Assembly: GCA_019163335.1 (NCBI GenBank)
Contig: JAFLKM010000027.1
Coordinates: forward strand, 1-64,000
Length of the DNA stretch: 64,000 bases
Reading direction: 5' to 3'
Source of the DNA: Desulfobulbaceae bacterium
GTDB lineage: Bacteria; Desulfobacterota; Desulfobulbia; Desulfobulbales; Desulfocapsaceae
A program made the position numbers and the translations under genes. Below the pieces are notes generated by a model that was not told the origin of the DNA, did no database searches, and was given only the letters and a program-made list of their open reading frames with translations. Below, one piece after another: positions 52,599 through 63,696 of the stretch. Positions within the stretch are counted from its first letter, which is position 1, and each line of letters opens with the position of its first letter.

Positions 52599-52678
52599 AA
52601 ATTATCACTTTCATTTTATGTAAATTTGTACTAAGATGATTTTTTTTGTTTTTATAGAAATAAATTTTAGGAGTAAGA

Positions 52679-52915
52679 ATGGCAAAAGAAGAAGCCATCG
52701 AAGTTGAAGGAACAATTGTTGAGCCATTGCCGAACGCGATGTTTCGTGTTGAATTAGATAATGGGCATAAAGTTTTAGCTCATATTTCTGGTAAAATGAG
52801 AATGCATTTTATTAAAATATTACCTGGTGATAGAGTAACTATTGAGCTGTCACCATATGATCTTTCGCGTGGTAGAGTTACATTTCGTGCCAAGGGCGGA
52901 AAAAAAAATAAATAG
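52679..52915 (+). CDS. infA: Translation initiation factor IF-1
   Basis: [62 protein letters not shown]. Confidence 0.97.
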   Translation: MAKEEAIEVEGTIVEPLPNAMFRVELDNGHKVLAHISGKMRMHFIKILPGDRVTIELSPYDLSRGRVTFRAKGGKKNK

Positions 52916-52929
52916 CGGGTATATCTATC

Positions 52930-53043
52930 ATGAAAGTTCGAACTTCAGTTAAGAAAATTTGTAGTGATTGTAAAATTTTTAAGCGGAATGGGATAGTTAG
53001 GGTTACTTGTAAGTTGAAAAAACATAAACAGCGTCAAGGTTAG
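52930..53043 (+). CDS. rpmJ: 50S ribosomal protein L36 (absent from the supplied ORF track)
   Basis: Translated directly: [37 protein letters not shown], between infA and rpsM. Confidence 0.97.
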   Translation: MKVRTSVKKICSDCKIFKRNGIVRVTCKLKKHKQRQG

Positions 53044-53098
53044 TGTTTTGTTAATAAATTTTTTTTATATTTACTATTTAACTTGAGGAGATGCAATT

Positions 53099-53467
53099 TT
53101 GGCACGTTTATCAGGAGTTGACCTCCCAAAAAATAAGCACATTGATAGAGCTTTAACTTATATTCATGGAATAGGGCTCACATCAGCACGTCAGATACTT
53201 CTGAAAGCTGATTTGCCCTTTACGATGAACAGTGATGATTTAAGTGGTGATGATGTCACTCGAATTCGTAAGATTATAGAAGATGAATATACAGTTGAAG
53301 GGGATCGTCGACGTGAAGTATCCATGGACATTAAGAGGCTCATGGATTTAGGGTGCTATCGTGGTAAAAGACACAGGATGGGGCTTCCGTGTCGTGGTCA
53401 AAAAACTAAAACCAATGCTAGAACACGAAAAGGTCCACGTCGTGGAGCTGCAGCTCGTAGAAAATAA
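53099..53467 (+). CDS. rpsM: 30S ribosomal protein S13
   Basis: [60 protein letters not shown] start. Confidence 0.98.
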   Translation: MARLSGVDLPKNKHIDRALTYIHGIGLTSARQILLKADLPFTMNSDDLSGDDVTRIRKIIEDEYTVEGDRRREVSMDIKRLMDLGCYRGKRHRMGLPCRGQKTKTNARTRKGPRRGAAARRK

Positions 53468-53489
53468 ATTTTATTAAAAAGGTAATCTA

Positions 53490-53888
53490 ATGGCCGGAGC
53501 AAAACGTTCAGTTGTTCGAACTAAAAAGAAAATTAAAAAGAATATACCAGAAGGTATTGTTTTTATCTATTCTACCTTTAACAATACCATTGTAACCATT
53601 TCAGATACCCAAGGTAACGTTATATCATGGTGCAGTGCTGGTATTCTCGGCTTTAAAGGCTCTCGCAAAAGTACTCCTTTTGCTGCTCAAAACGCAATTT
53701 CTGAAGCCAGTCAAAAAGCTGCTGATCATGGGATGCGAAAAGTTGAAGTTAAAGTGAAAGGTCCTGGCCCTGGTAGAGAGGCAGCATTACGAGCTTTATC
53801 TACAACAGGCTTTGAGGTGACTCGTATCTGTGATATAACTCCTGTTCCTCATAATGGTTGCAAGCCCCCCAAACGACGTCGTGTTTAA
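53490..53888 (+). CDS. rpsK: 30S ribosomal protein S11
   Basis: [51 protein letters not shown]. Confidence 0.98.
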   Translation: MAGAKRSVVRTKKKIKKNIPEGIVFIYSTFNNTIVTISDTQGNVISWCSAGILGFKGSRKSTPFAAQNAISEASQKAADHGMRKVEVKVKGPGPGREAALRALSTTGFEVTRICDITPVPHNGCKPPKRRRV

Positions 53889-53942
53889 TTTTACTATCTG
53901 TTTTTATTTATAATAATTTTCCATAAAAAGCTGGAGGTATAA

Positions 53943-54572
53943 GTGGCTAGAGATATAGGGGCAGCATGTCGACGTTGTAGACGTGAAAACCTTAAGTTAT
54001 ATTTGAAAGGTGATCGTTGTTATTCTGATAAATGTTCATTTGAGCGTCGAGCTTTTGGACCAGGACAACATGGGCAGGCTAGATTTAAAAAAGTTTCTGA
54101 TTATGCCCTTCAGTTACGTGAAAAGCAAAAAGTAAAAAACATGTATGGCGTTCTTGAAAAGCATTTTCGAATTTGCTTTCACAAAGCGGATCAGCAAAAA
54201 GGTGTTACCGGTGAGAATTTACTGGTAAATTTGGAAAGACGTTTGGATAACACAATTTTCCGTATTGGATTGTCTTCTTCCAGAACTCAAGCAAGACAAT
54301 TTGTTTTACATAGTCATATATTAGTTAATGGAAAAAAAGTTAATATACCATCTTATCTTGTAAAAGCTGGTGATGAAATTACTGTTAAGGAAAAAAGTCG
54401 AAAAAATTCTATTATTAATGATAACTTAGAGGTCGTAGCTCGTCGTGGAATTCCTAGTTGGTTAGAACTTGATAAAGATAACTATAAGGCTATTGTTAAA
54501 TCTCTTCCTAATCGCGATGAATTAACAATGCCCATCCAAGAACATTTGATTGTTGAACTTTATTCTAAATAA
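53943..54572 (+). CDS. rpsD: 30S ribosomal protein S4
   Basis: MARDIGAACRRCRRENLKLYLKGDRCYSDKCSFERRAFGPGQHG; GTG start. Confidence 0.98.
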   Translation: MARDIGAACRRCRRENLKLYLKGDRCYSDKCSFERRAFGPGQHGQARFKKVSDYALQLREKQKVKNMYGVLEKHFRICFHKADQQKGVTGENLLVNLERRLDNTIFRIGLSSSRTQARQFVLHSHILVNGKKVNIPSYLVKAGDEITVKEKSRKNSIINDNLEVVARRGIPSWLELDKDNYKAIVKSLPNRDELTMPIQEHLIVELYSK

Positions 54573-54612
54573 TTAATTTCTGTTTTTTACTTTTTTTAAA
54601 AAAATATTTTTT

Positions 54613-54658
54613 AAAATTAATATAGATGATGTCTTTGACATTATCTATATTAATTTTT
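54613..54658 (+). terminator. Near-perfect 21-bp hairpin with T run between rpsD and rpoA
   Basis: AAAATTAATATAGATGATGTC-TTT-GACATTATCTATATTAATTTT (one G-U pair), then a T run. Confidence 0.78.
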
Positions 54659-54665
54659 TAATATA

Positions 54666-54695
54666 TTGTGTTGATTATGTTCATTATTTTATAAT
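54666..54695 (+). promoter_or_regulatory. Candidate promoter for rpoA-rplQ
   Basis: TTGTGT, 18-nt spacer, consensus TATAAT (54690-54695). Confidence 0.5.
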
Positions 54696-54737
54696 GAATT
54701 TTTCTATAAGAAAAAAGATATGCAGAGAAGGATTTAT

Positions 54738-55775
54738 ATGACCCAAACTGCTGAAGAAAAGATCCCGTTTTATCGTAATTGGCGTCAGTTAATTCAACCC
54801 GAAAAACTAGAGGTTGATAAAGCTAAACATTCTGAATCTTACGGTAAATTCATATGTCAGCCTTTAGAAAGAGGTTTTGCTGCTACAATCGGTAATTCTC
54901 TGCGACGTATTTTATTGTCATCAATCCAAGGTGCAGCAATTACAGTTGTAAAAATTGACGGTGCCCTGCATGAATTTACAGCAATGAAGGATGTTGTTGA
55001 AGATGTAAGTGAAATTATTTTGAATCTTAAACAGGTTCGAATTAAACTGAATAAGCCAGATTCTCAAACTGTGGTAATTGATAAAACTGGTCCATGTGTT
55101 GTAACCGCTTCTGATATTAAGGGGTCTTCATTTGTTGATATCATGAACGGCGACCAGGTTCTTTGTACCTTAACAGGTAATTCTCGTTTTCACGCTGAAT
55201 TAACTGTTGAGTGGGGAAAAGGATATCAACCTGCAGAAAAGCAGTCTAAAGAGAATCTTACCATTGGACAAATACCCATTGATGCTATTTTTACACCTGT
55301 TAAGTTAATCCAATATAATGTTTCTCAAGCTCGGGTTGGTCAACAAACTGATTATGACAAATTAACAATAGAGATTGAAACCGATGGTAGTGTGAAACCA
55401 GAAAGTGCTTTGGCCTATGCAGCAAAAATCCTTAAGGAACAGATGACTATTTTCATCAATTTTGATGAAGGAAGTGCTGAGCCTGATACTGTAGTTATTG
55501 ATACTCCTGACACTGAAAACGTTTTTCTAAATCAACCTGTAGATGATTTAGAATTATCTGTTCGTTCCGCTAATTGTTTAAAGAATGCAGAAATAAATTT
55601 TATTGGCGAGCTTTGCCAGAAAACAGATCAAGAAATGTTAAAGACTAAGAATTTTGGTCGTAAATCTCTGAATGAGATTAAAGCATTGCTTTCTGAACGT
55701 GGATTAACCCTTGGTCAAAAGTTTGACAGTTGGGTAGCCCCTGAGATTATTAAAAAAAATGAAGAACATGAATAG
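54738..55775 (+). CDS. rpoA: DNA-directed RNA polymerase alpha subunit
   Basis: [59 protein letters not shown] 54738 preferred. Confidence 0.97.
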   Translation: MTQTAEEKIPFYRNWRQLIQPEKLEVDKAKHSESYGKFICQPLERGFAATIGNSLRRILLSSIQGAAITVVKIDGALHEFTAMKDVVEDVSEIILNLKQVRIKLNKPDSQTVVIDKTGPCVVTASDIKGSSFVDIMNGDQVLCTLTGNSRFHAELTVEWGKGYQPAEKQSKENLTIGQIPIDAIFTPVKLIQYNVSQARVGQQTDYDKLTIEIETDGSVKPESALAYAAKILKEQMTIFINFDEGSAEPDTVVIDTPDTENVFLNQPVDDLELSVRSANCLKNAEINFIGELCQKTDQEMLKTKNFGRKSLNEIKALLSERGLTLGQKFDSWVAPEIIKKNEEHE

Positions 55776-55865
55776 TTTTAAATGATTTATTAGTTAGAAT
55801 TTGAATCTATTCTTTTTGTTACTTATATTGTTTTACCATCAACATTAAAAGTTGAGGATTAATTA

Positions 55866-56252
55866 ATGAGACATCGAAAATCAGGAAGGAAATTAGGCCG
55901 AACATCTTCTCATCGTGAGGCTATGTTTAGAAATATGATAACGTCTCTTTTTGAGCATGAAAGAATTGTTACAACGACCCCTAAAGCAAAAGAAGCTAGA
56001 TGTATAGCTGATAAAATGATCACTCTTGCTAAAAAAGGTGATTTGCATGCCAGACGTCAAGCCTTGAGTTATATCCGTAGTAAAGATATAGTTGCTAAAC
56101 TTTTTGAAGTAATTCATTTGAAATTTACTGATCGTAAGGGTGGGTATACTCGAATTGTTCAAACCGGCATTCGTCGCGGTGATGCTGCTCCTATGGCCAT
56201 TCTTGAACTAGTTGGTTATCAGGAAATCATAGAGGTAAAGGCTGATAATTAA
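55866..56252 (+). CDS. rplQ: 50S ribosomal protein L17
   Basis: [43 protein letters not shown]. Confidence 0.98.
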   Translation: MRHRKSGRKLGRTSSHREAMFRNMITSLFEHERIVTTTPKAKEARCIADKMITLAKKGDLHARRQALSYIRSKDIVAKLFEVIHLKFTDRKGGYTRIVQTGIRRGDAAPMAILELVGYQEIIEVKADN

Positions 56253-56318
56253 TTTTATTAAATTGTTTGTACGGTAGTTATCTTTACTTTAGTTCTTGAT
56301 TTATTTCTTTATCAAGCT

Positions 56319-56354
56319 AAAAACTGACATGATTTTTCATGTCAGTTTTTTTTT
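56319..56354 (+). terminator. Intrinsic terminator ending the rpoA-rplQ unit
   Basis: AAAACTGACATGA-loop-TCATGTCAGTTTTTTTTT. Confidence 0.9.
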
Positions 56355-56398
56355 GTTTTAACGATCCCGAATTGTTTGAACCTTAGGATTATAATACC

Positions 56399-57163
56399 AT
56401 GCACAATAAAGATAAATTTCCCGATGGTATGATTCCATTAGGGACAGAGACTTTTCAGTTTTCGTGTCATTCTGGAGTGAAATGTTTTACGTCCTGTTGT
56501 AAAAATGTCGATATGTTTCTTTTTCCTTATGATATCATTCGATTGAAAAACAGATTAGGTGTTGATTCTGAATCGTTTATGCGACGTTATACACGACTAA
56601 GTACTGGGAGCCATCCCTATTTCCCTGCTGTTATGCTTAAATTGAGTGATGATGTTGAGAAATCCTGTCCATTTTTAACTGATAAGGGATGTTCTGTATA
56701 TTCTGATCGGCCTTCAGCCTGTCGGACGTATCCTCTTGAACGAGCTGTAGATAGAACTCCAGAACGTGGATCATGTCTTGATTATTATTTTTTGACAAAT
56801 CATTCGTATTGTTTAGGACATCAAGAAAAAAAATCCTGTACAACTTTACAATGGATTCGAGAGCAGCAACTTCAAGAATATAATAATATGAATGATAGAT
56901 GGGCTGAACTTGACACGATTTTTCTTACAAATCCATGGAAAGGCGAAGGTAGTGGTGGTCCTCTGCAACAAATAGCCTTTATGGTCTGTTATAATGTTGA
57001 TGAGTTCAAGCTTTTCGTTGCTCGTCAACATATCTTTGAACAGTTTCAGATGTCCAATAAACAAAAAAATCGTTTTGAGTCCGATGATGTGGCATTGCTT
57101 CAGTTTGGTTTTGATTGGCTGAAATTTTTTCTGACCGGTAAATCATCGTTACAACAACGTTAA
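56399..57163 (+). CDS. YkgJ-family cysteine cluster protein
   Basis: FSCHSGVKCFTSCCKNVDMFLFPYDIIRLKNRLGV, CPFLTDKGCSVYSDRPSACRTYPLE. Confidence 0.85.
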   Translation: MHNKDKFPDGMIPLGTETFQFSCHSGVKCFTSCCKNVDMFLFPYDIIRLKNRLGVDSESFMRRYTRLSTGSHPYFPAVMLKLSDDVEKSCPFLTDKGCSVYSDRPSACRTYPLERAVDRTPERGSCLDYYFLTNHSYCLGHQEKKSCTTLQWIREQQLQEYNNMNDRWAELDTIFLTNPWKGEGSGGPLQQIAFMVCYNVDEFKLFVARQHIFEQFQMSNKQKNRFESDDVALLQFGFDWLKFFLTGKSSLQQR

Positions 57164-57371
57164 GTTCTTTTTTGATAATCTATAGATAGGTTGCAAAATA
57201 TAGTATCTAGTGGTATAAAATTCTTTTTTTATGTTGTTTGTACTTGGTAAATAATTAGTGGATAGTTAAATTCGCACACCTCTTGCTGTACTGGTGTCAT
57301 GTATAGTTTTTTATGCAAACTGTATTGTGATAAAATAGGGGTGGAGGTTAAACCAGAAAACGGAGAATAAA

Positions 57372-58148
57372 ATGTCATTTGCTTCAGTTAAAGAAATGCT
57401 TCAAGCCGGTTTGCATTTTGGTCATCAGACACGTCGTTGGAATCCTAAAATGAAGCCTTATATTTATGGGCCTCGTAATGGTATCTATATTATCAACCTT
57501 GATAAGACCAAACGCATGTTTGATACAGCGTGTGATTTTCTCACCAAGGAAATTACGCGTGGAGGTTCTGTGCTCTTTGTAGGGACTAAAAGACAAGCTC
57601 AGGCAATTGTTTCGGAAGAAGCTAAGCGATGTAATATGCATTATGTGGATCATCGCTGGTTGGGTGGTATGATGACCAATTTTCAGACGATTAAGAATAG
57701 TGTCGAACGACTTAAATTAATCGAGTCCATGCAGGAAGATGGTTCCATTCAACGCTTTCCTAAAAAAGAGATTGGTCTTATGGAAAAGGAAAGAATAAAG
57801 CTGGAAAGAAATGTTGGCGGTATTAAAAATATGAGAAAATTGCCAACAGTCCTTTTTATAATTGATCCAAAGAAAGAATCCATAGCTGTAAGTGAAGCTA
57901 AAAAATTATCCATTCCAGTGGTAGCCCTTGCTGACACCAATTGTGATCCTGATGGAATTGATTTCATGATTCCAGGGAATGACGATTCGTTACGTTCTCT
58001 TCGGTTGGTTATCTCTTGTGTTGCAGAAGCTGTTCTTGCTGGTCAAGCTAAATTGGATGGAGAGCATGCCTCTGACGAGGCCCTTGCGGCAGCGATGGGA
58101 GATGTCGCATCTGAGATGGAACAAGGTTCTGTCGAGGTTGAAAGCTAA
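57372..58148 (+). CDS. rpsB: 30S ribosomal protein S2
   Basis: [57 protein letters not shown]. Confidence 0.98.
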   Translation: MSFASVKEMLQAGLHFGHQTRRWNPKMKPYIYGPRNGIYIINLDKTKRMFDTACDFLTKEITRGGSVLFVGTKRQAQAIVSEEAKRCNMHYVDHRWLGGMMTNFQTIKNSVERLKLIESMQEDGSIQRFPKKEIGLMEKERIKLERNVGGIKNMRKLPTVLFIIDPKKESIAVSEAKKLSIPVVALADTNCDPDGIDFMIPGNDDSLRSLRLVISCVAEAVLAGQAKLDGEHASDEALAAAMGDVASEMEQGSVEVES

Positions 58149-58181
58149 GTCGTTTTCACCCCTCGATTTTTTATTTTTTTG

Positions 58182-58214
58182 AAGGGGCTGTCTTAGGACT
58201 GCCCCTTTGTTTTG
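58182..58214 (+). terminator. Intrinsic terminator between rpsB and tsf
   Basis: AAGGGGC-T-GTC-TTAG-GAC-T-GCCCCTT followed by TGTTTTG. Confidence 0.75.
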
Positions 58215-58315
58215 TCAGGATGTTTTTTTGTGTCCTTTTTATAAGTTGTAATGGTTATCGCATATAAATGCGACTCAAAATAATGATTTAAGAGTATATA
58301 TGAGGGAGATTGGCT

Positions 58316-58909
58316 ATGAATATTACAAGTCAGATGGTAAAAGACCTGCGTGATAAAACCGGGGCTGGAATGATGGATTGCAAGAAAGCTTTGAGTGAAA
58401 ATGATGGTGATATGGAAAAGGCTATCGATTTTCTACGACAAAAGGGCCTTGCTGTTGCTGCTAAAAGAGCTGGACGAGCTACAAGTGAAGGCGTCATCGA
58501 AACGTATATCCATGCTGGTGGAAAACTCGGGGTTATGGTTGAGTTAAATTGCGAAACTGATTTTGTCGCTAAAACCGATGGCTTCCGTGAGTTTGCTCGT
58601 GATGTTGCGATGCATATTGCTGCCGCAAATCCAGTATCTTTGAGTAGAAGTGATGTGCCCGAAGAAATCGTTGAACGCGAACGTCAAATTTATATTCAAC
58701 AGGCCCTTGATTCAGGAAAGCCTGAAAATATTGTTGAAAAAATGGTTGCCGGCAAGGTTGACCGTTTTCTTTCCGAAATTTGTTTGCTTGAGCAGAAATT
58801 TGTAAAAAATCCAGATGTTAGTGTTCAGGATATGCTGACTGAGCTTATAGGAAAAATGGGAGAAAATGTTTCTGTGCGACGTTTTTCCCGTTTTCAAGTT
58901 GGAGTATAA
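58316..58909 (+). CDS. tsf: Translation elongation factor Ts
   Basis: [56 protein letters not shown] 58316. Confidence 0.97.
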   Translation: MNITSQMVKDLRDKTGAGMMDCKKALSENDGDMEKAIDFLRQKGLAVAAKRAGRATSEGVIETYIHAGGKLGVMVELNCETDFVAKTDGFREFARDVAMHIAAANPVSLSRSDVPEEIVERERQIYIQQALDSGKPENIVEKMVAGKVDRFLSEICLLEQKFVKNPDVSVQDMLTELIGKMGENVSVRRFSRFQVGV

Positions 58910-59066
58910 AATTTTACAACTCTGTTGTTTCTTCATTTTTAAAGTATCAGCCATATAGTTCTCTATACGTCGTAGGTATAAGCTTTCTAAGGCTTTTTCT
59001 ACTTGATGTTAGGCTTCCCCCTCCCCACTTCTTTTATGCATTAGTCGGAATGCAAAGGATCACTTT

Positions 59067-59780
59067 ATGCAAACACAATATAAAAGAATTCTGCTGAAAT
59101 TAAGTGGCGAGGCCCTGATGGGTGATGATGCCTTTGGTATAAACACTGCGGTCATAAATTATGTGGCAGGGGAAGTCAAAGAGCTCGTGAGCCTAGGAGT
59201 TGAGCCCGGGATTGTGATCGGGGCAGGGAATATTTTTAGGGGGATGGCAGGTGCCAGCAAGGGAATGGATCGAAGTACCGCTGATAATATGGGAATGCTG
59301 GCTACTGTAATTAATAGTCTGGCCCTTCAGGATGCCCTTGAAAGAAATGGTGTTATTACCCGGGTGATGTCTGCTATTCCCATGCCTTCTGTTTGCGAGT
59401 CTTACATCAGGCGTAGGGCCATTCGCCATCTTGAAAAGGGTCGGGTTATTATTTTTGCTGGTGGAACTGGAAATCCCTATTTTACTACAGATTCAGCTGG
59501 AGTTCTTCGAGCTCTTGAAATTAATGCCGATATCGTGATTAAGGCTACCAAGGTTGATGGTATTTACGATAAAGACCCTGTCGGCGCTCCGGATGCTATC
59601 AAATTTGATCGTTTAACATACGACATGGTATTGCAGAAAGGCTTACGAGTTATGGATGCTGCAGGGATCGCTTTAGCCAGGGATGATAAAAAGCCTATTC
59701 TCGTGTTGAATATGAATAAGAAAGGCAATATCTTAAAGGCCATTTGTGGTGAACAGATAGGAACTTTGGTCACGATATGA
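59067..59780 (+). CDS. pyrH: UMP kinase
   Basis: [65 protein letters not shown]. Confidence 0.97.
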   Translation: MQTQYKRILLKLSGEALMGDDAFGINTAVINYVAGEVKELVSLGVEPGIVIGAGNIFRGMAGASKGMDRSTADNMGMLATVINSLALQDALERNGVITRVMSAIPMPSVCESYIRRRAIRHLEKGRVIIFAGGTGNPYFTTDSAGVLRALEINADIVIKATKVDGIYDKDPVGAPDAIKFDRLTYDMVLQKGLRVMDAAGIALARDDKKPILVLNMNKKGNILKAICGEQIGTLVTI

Positions 59781-59875
59781 ATCGCCAGTTGTTGATAAGT
59801 AGCAAATAAAATTTTGATGAATTAGCAAAGATAGAGGTCGTTTTTTACCAAAATCCTCTAAGTGGAGATGAGTTG

Positions 59876-60430
59876 ATGAGTGAGATATTGATGGAAATGG
59901 CTGACAAGATCGAGAAGAGCATAGAAGCCTTGAGGCATGAACTCTCCAAGGTACGGACTGGTCGTGCCTCTCTTGCTTTGCTTGAAGGGATCTCGGTTAA
60001 TGCTTACGGGAGTTCAATGCCCTTAAATCAAGTTGGCTCCATGACCATTCCGGAGAGCCGTATGATTGTTATTACTCCCTGGGATCCTCAAATGCTGCCT
60101 GTCATTGAAAAAGCTATTCTTAAATCTGATCTTGGGTTGAATCCCGCCAATGATGGAAAGATGATTCGCCTGTCCATTCCTCAGCTGACTGAGGAGCGTC
60201 GGAAAGATCTGGTGAAACAGGTTAAGAAAATTGCCGAGGAAATTCGGATAGCTGTTCGTAATATTCGTCGTGACTCCATTGATGTATTAAAAAAACAGAA
60301 GAAAGAAAAAGAGATTTCCGAGGATGATCTGTTTAGACTTCAGGATGAGGCACAACAGAAGACGGATATGTCCATGAAGTTGATTGATACGATTGCTCTT
60401 GCCAAGGAGAAAGAGGTGATGGAGGTATAA
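59876..60430 (+). CDS. frr: Ribosome recycling factor
   Basis: ALRHELSKVRTGRASLALLEGI, YGSSMPLNQVGSMTIPESRMIVI, DPQMLPVIEKAI. Confidence 0.97.
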   Translation: MSEILMEMADKIEKSIEALRHELSKVRTGRASLALLEGISVNAYGSSMPLNQVGSMTIPESRMIVITPWDPQMLPVIEKAILKSDLGLNPANDGKMIRLSIPQLTEERRKDLVKQVKKIAEEIRIAVRNIRRDSIDVLKKQKKEKEISEDDLFRLQDEAQQKTDMSMKLIDTIALAKEKEVMEV

Positions 60431-60600
60431 TTCCTTGGTGTCATGATTGGATAATCATTCCGTTTTTTTCACACTGAGATGTTTGCAAACTTCTATAACT
60501 CTTTTTGCCTGATTCGGAGCCTTGTACTTGAGTGTTGCCAAGACTCCATCGATTGCTTCTTTTCTAAGCTGTTTCCTGATTTGAAGGTCTCCTGATTCTT

Positions 60601-61347
60601 ATGTCCCAAAGTCCCTGCATAGATTCTGCCCGTATTCCTCGTCATGTGGCCATCATAATGGATGGGAACGGACGATGGGCTCAACGACGTCACCAGCCTC
60701 GCCTTTATGGCCATAAGATTGGTGTTGAATCCGTTCAGGAGGTCGTGGAAACTGCCCGTGAAATCGGCATTGAAATATTGACTCTGTATGCCTTTTCTTC
60801 AGAAAACTGGAAACGTCCGGTTTCCGAGGTAAGTGGGCTGATGTCTATTTTGAAGAGTTATGTTCAAGCAGAACTTTCCAGGATGTTGAAGAATAATATC
60901 CGATTTACCTGTATTGGAGAGTTGGATCAATTGCCGGCTGAAGTACTTAGAGTGTTGGATCACGCGAGGTCGCAGACAGCCCAGAACACAGAGTTGCAGC
61001 TCAATCTTGCTTTGAGTTATGGTTCACGTGGTGAATTGACCAAGGTTATAAAAAAGATTGCATCGGCTTGTGTGGCCGGGACACTGAGTGCTTCTGATAT
61101 CGACGAGGAGTTGGTCAGCGGCTATCTCGATACTGCTGGAATGGTGGATCCTGATTTATTGATTCGTACAGGGGGGGAGGCCAGGTTATCGAATTTTCTT
61201 CTTTGGCAGGCATCGTACAGTGAAATTTATTTTACTGACGTTATGTGGCCGGATTTTCGTAAGGATGCTTTTCTGCATGCCATTGCCGATTATCAACAGC
61301 GAGAACGTCGTTTTGGCAAGGTCAGCGCTCAATTGCAAAATGAATAA
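60601..61347 (+). CDS. uppS: Undecaprenyl diphosphate synthase
   Basis: RHVAIIMDGNGRWAQRRHQPRLYGHKIGVESV, LTLYAFSSENWKRP, DLLIRTGGEARLSNFLLWQASYSEIYFTDVMWPDF. Confidence 0.97.
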   Translation: MSQSPCIDSARIPRHVAIIMDGNGRWAQRRHQPRLYGHKIGVESVQEVVETAREIGIEILTLYAFSSENWKRPVSEVSGLMSILKSYVQAELSRMLKNNIRFTCIGELDQLPAEVLRVLDHARSQTAQNTELQLNLALSYGSRGELTKVIKKIASACVAGTLSASDIDEELVSGYLDTAGMVDPDLLIRTGGEARLSNFLLWQASYSEIYFTDVMWPDFRKDAFLHAIADYQQRERRFGKVSAQLQNE

Positions 61348-61359
61348 CAGTTACGTCGG

Positions 61360-62238
61360 ATGCCCGACACACCTAAGGATGAACGTACTGGCCTGTCTCT
61401 CTGGTTTAGTGTCTTCAGGCTTAATATGAATCGTTTAATCCCTGGACTCATCCTGGCCTTATGTTGGCTGCTGCTTCTGCTTCATGGCTCTTTTCTGCTG
61501 TTTCTGTTGATTATCATTCCGGTAATCGCCATTGGTGGCCATGAATATGTAAAAATGGCATTTCCTGAAAAGGATGTTTCCTCCCATTTATTCCTGAAGA
61601 TTCTTGTTTTGTTTCCTGCTTTAGGTGCCGCTTATTTCCTTTCCCAAGGGCTCACTGCCGGTCTGTTCCTCTCGCTTCTTTTGCTGACCTGTTACATCCT
61701 TTACTCCTATCGCCAGATTGATGATCCTCTCCTGCTCTTCAGTCGTGCCTTTTTCGGAGTGATGTATGTCGGTTTTCTTGGTTCGTATCTCTTGCTGCTT
61801 CATCAACTTCCGGAAGGAAGCAGTTGGCTTCTTGTCTTGACGGCAATCACGGCAGGCTCAGATTCCGGAGCCTATTACTGTGGTCGGCGCTTTGGAAAAC
61901 ATAAACTCTGTCCCCTGGTGAGTCCCAAGAAGACCATTGAGGGAGCGATTGGCGGGATTGTAGCCGGGATTGCCGGAGCGGTTTTGATGGCCTTTCTCTT
62001 AAAGGTGCAGGTCGGTTTATTATTTCTGATTCCTGCGGCTGTTTTGTTGACCGGTGTGGGGATAGTCGGCGATCTTACAGAGTCGGTGATCAAAAGAGCA
62101 ACGGGAACCAAGGACTCCGGGACGATACTGAGAGGGCACGGTGGTATTCTTGATCGGGTTGACTCGCTGCTTTTCGCTGGTCCTGTACTCTATTATCTTT
62201 TGGTCTGGTATCAGCATCTATCGGTGATTTCCCTATGA
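61360..62238 (+). CDS. cdsA: Phosphatidate cytidylyltransferase
   Basis: [76 protein letters not shown]. Confidence 0.95.
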   Translation: MPDTPKDERTGLSLWFSVFRLNMNRLIPGLILALCWLLLLLHGSFLLFLLIIIPVIAIGGHEYVKMAFPEKDVSSHLFLKILVLFPALGAAYFLSQGLTAGLFLSLLLLTCYILYSYRQIDDPLLLFSRAFFGVMYVGFLGSYLLLLHQLPEGSSWLLVLTAITAGSDSGAYYCGRRFGKHKLCPLVSPKKTIEGAIGGIVAGIAGAVLMAFLLKVQVGLLFLIPAAVLLTGVGIVGDLTESVIKRATGTKDSGTILRGHGGILDRVDSLLFAGPVLYYLLVWYQHLSVISL

Positions 62239-63395
62239 AAAAGATTTCTCTCCTTGGTTCTACCGGGTCCATCGGCAGGGGGGTACTTGATATTGTCAGG
62301 ATGTTTCCTGATCAATATGCCATCGCCGGGCTTGCTGCCGGAAGAAATGTTGAGCTGTTGAGCAGACAAGTCCTGGAATTTTCTCCAGAACTTGTCTCTG
62401 TGCTGGATGAATCCTGTTCGATTCAACTCAAAGCCCTGCTGCCAAAGTCTTTGCATAACACGATAGTCTGGGGAACAGAGGGCAATGTGCAAGTGGCTGC
62501 CCTTGATAGTGCAGACATAACTGTTTCTGCGATCGTTGGTGCGGCTGGATTATTGCCGACCATGGCGGCCATTGAGGCGGGGAAGGATATTGGGCTTGCC
62601 AACAAGGAAACGCTTGTTATGGCCGGAAAGCTGGTTATGGCTGCAGCCAGGCGCAAGGGAATTCAATTGTTGCCGGTGGATTCGGAACATAGTGCCATTT
62701 TTCAGGCATTGGAGGCTGGTCGTAAAGAAGATGTGGCCAAGATTATCCTTACTGCATCCGGCGGGCCGTTTTTATCGAGAAAAGCTGAGGAACTGCATCT
62801 GGTCACTCCTGAGCAGGCCCTGGCGCATCCCAACTGGAGCATGGGCAGAAAGATCTCCATTGATTCGGCAACCCTTATGAATAAAGGGCTTGAGGTCATT
62901 GAGGCGAGATGGCTGTTTGATGTTTCGGTGGACTCCATTGAGGTGGTCATTCATCCTCAATCCATTGTCCATTCTTTGGTGGAGTTCCAGGATGGGGCGG
63001 TGGTGGCCCAACTCGGGATTCCTGATATGCGAATTCCCATCGCCTATGCCCTTTCCTATCCCCGCCGGCTCCCTCTGTCGCTTAAGCCTCTGCAACTTTC
63101 CCAATGTGCTAATCTGGAATTTTTAGAACCTGATTATGATCGCTTTCCTGCCCTGGCACTGGCCTTTGAGGCCTTGCGTCAAGGAGGCGTCGTTCCTGCG
63201 GTTTTGAATGCTGCCAATGAAGTGGCGGTGGAGGCCTTTCTGGCTGGGCGTCTGTCCTTTCCGGGCATTGTAGAAACGGTGGCCCAGGTGGTGGCGACGG
63301 TGCAGGATGGCAGTGAGGATTCGTTGGAAGATATCCTGGCGGCGGATGCTATGGCCAGATCTGAGGCAGAACGGATTATTGCGACCAATGATTAA
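62235..63395 (+). CDS. dxr: 1-deoxy-D-xylulose 5-phosphate reductoisomerase
   Basis: [65 protein letters not shown]. Confidence 0.97.
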   Translation: MKKISLLGSTGSIGRGVLDIVRMFPDQYAIAGLAAGRNVELLSRQVLEFSPELVSVLDESCSIQLKALLPKSLHNTIVWGTEGNVQVAALDSADITVSAIVGAAGLLPTMAAIEAGKDIGLANKETLVMAGKLVMAAARRKGIQLLPVDSEHSAIFQALEAGRKEDVAKIILTASGGPFLSRKAEELHLVTPEQALAHPNWSMGRKISIDSATLMNKGLEVIEARWLFDVSVDSIEVVIHPQSIVHSLVEFQDGAVVAQLGIPDMRIPIAYALSYPRRLPLSLKPLQLSQCANLEFLEPDYDRFPALALAFEALRQGGVVPAVLNAANEVAVEAFLAGRLSFPGIVETVAQVVATVQDGSEDSLEDILAADAMARSEAERIIATND

Positions 63396-63696
63396 ATGGA
63401 GCCATTGAAACGAAATGATCCGTAGCATATCTTCATCTTGACGCGACTTGTTGTGTCTTCCGAGGATTTTTTTCTGAATATTTCTCTTGAATAACGGCAG
63501 GATAGTTTTTACGGGTTGCTTCAATCAGTTCGCTTCGTTCAAAATGAGCTGAAAATTTCCTTTTGTATTTTTCATTAATGCTTAAAACTTACCAAATGAA
63601 GCATTCAGCTTCGCTCTTATCTGACTGCATGGCTGAATCGTTCATCATCCGGCCAATACGATTGGTTCACACTCTCCTGGAGGAAATTTTCCTGAT

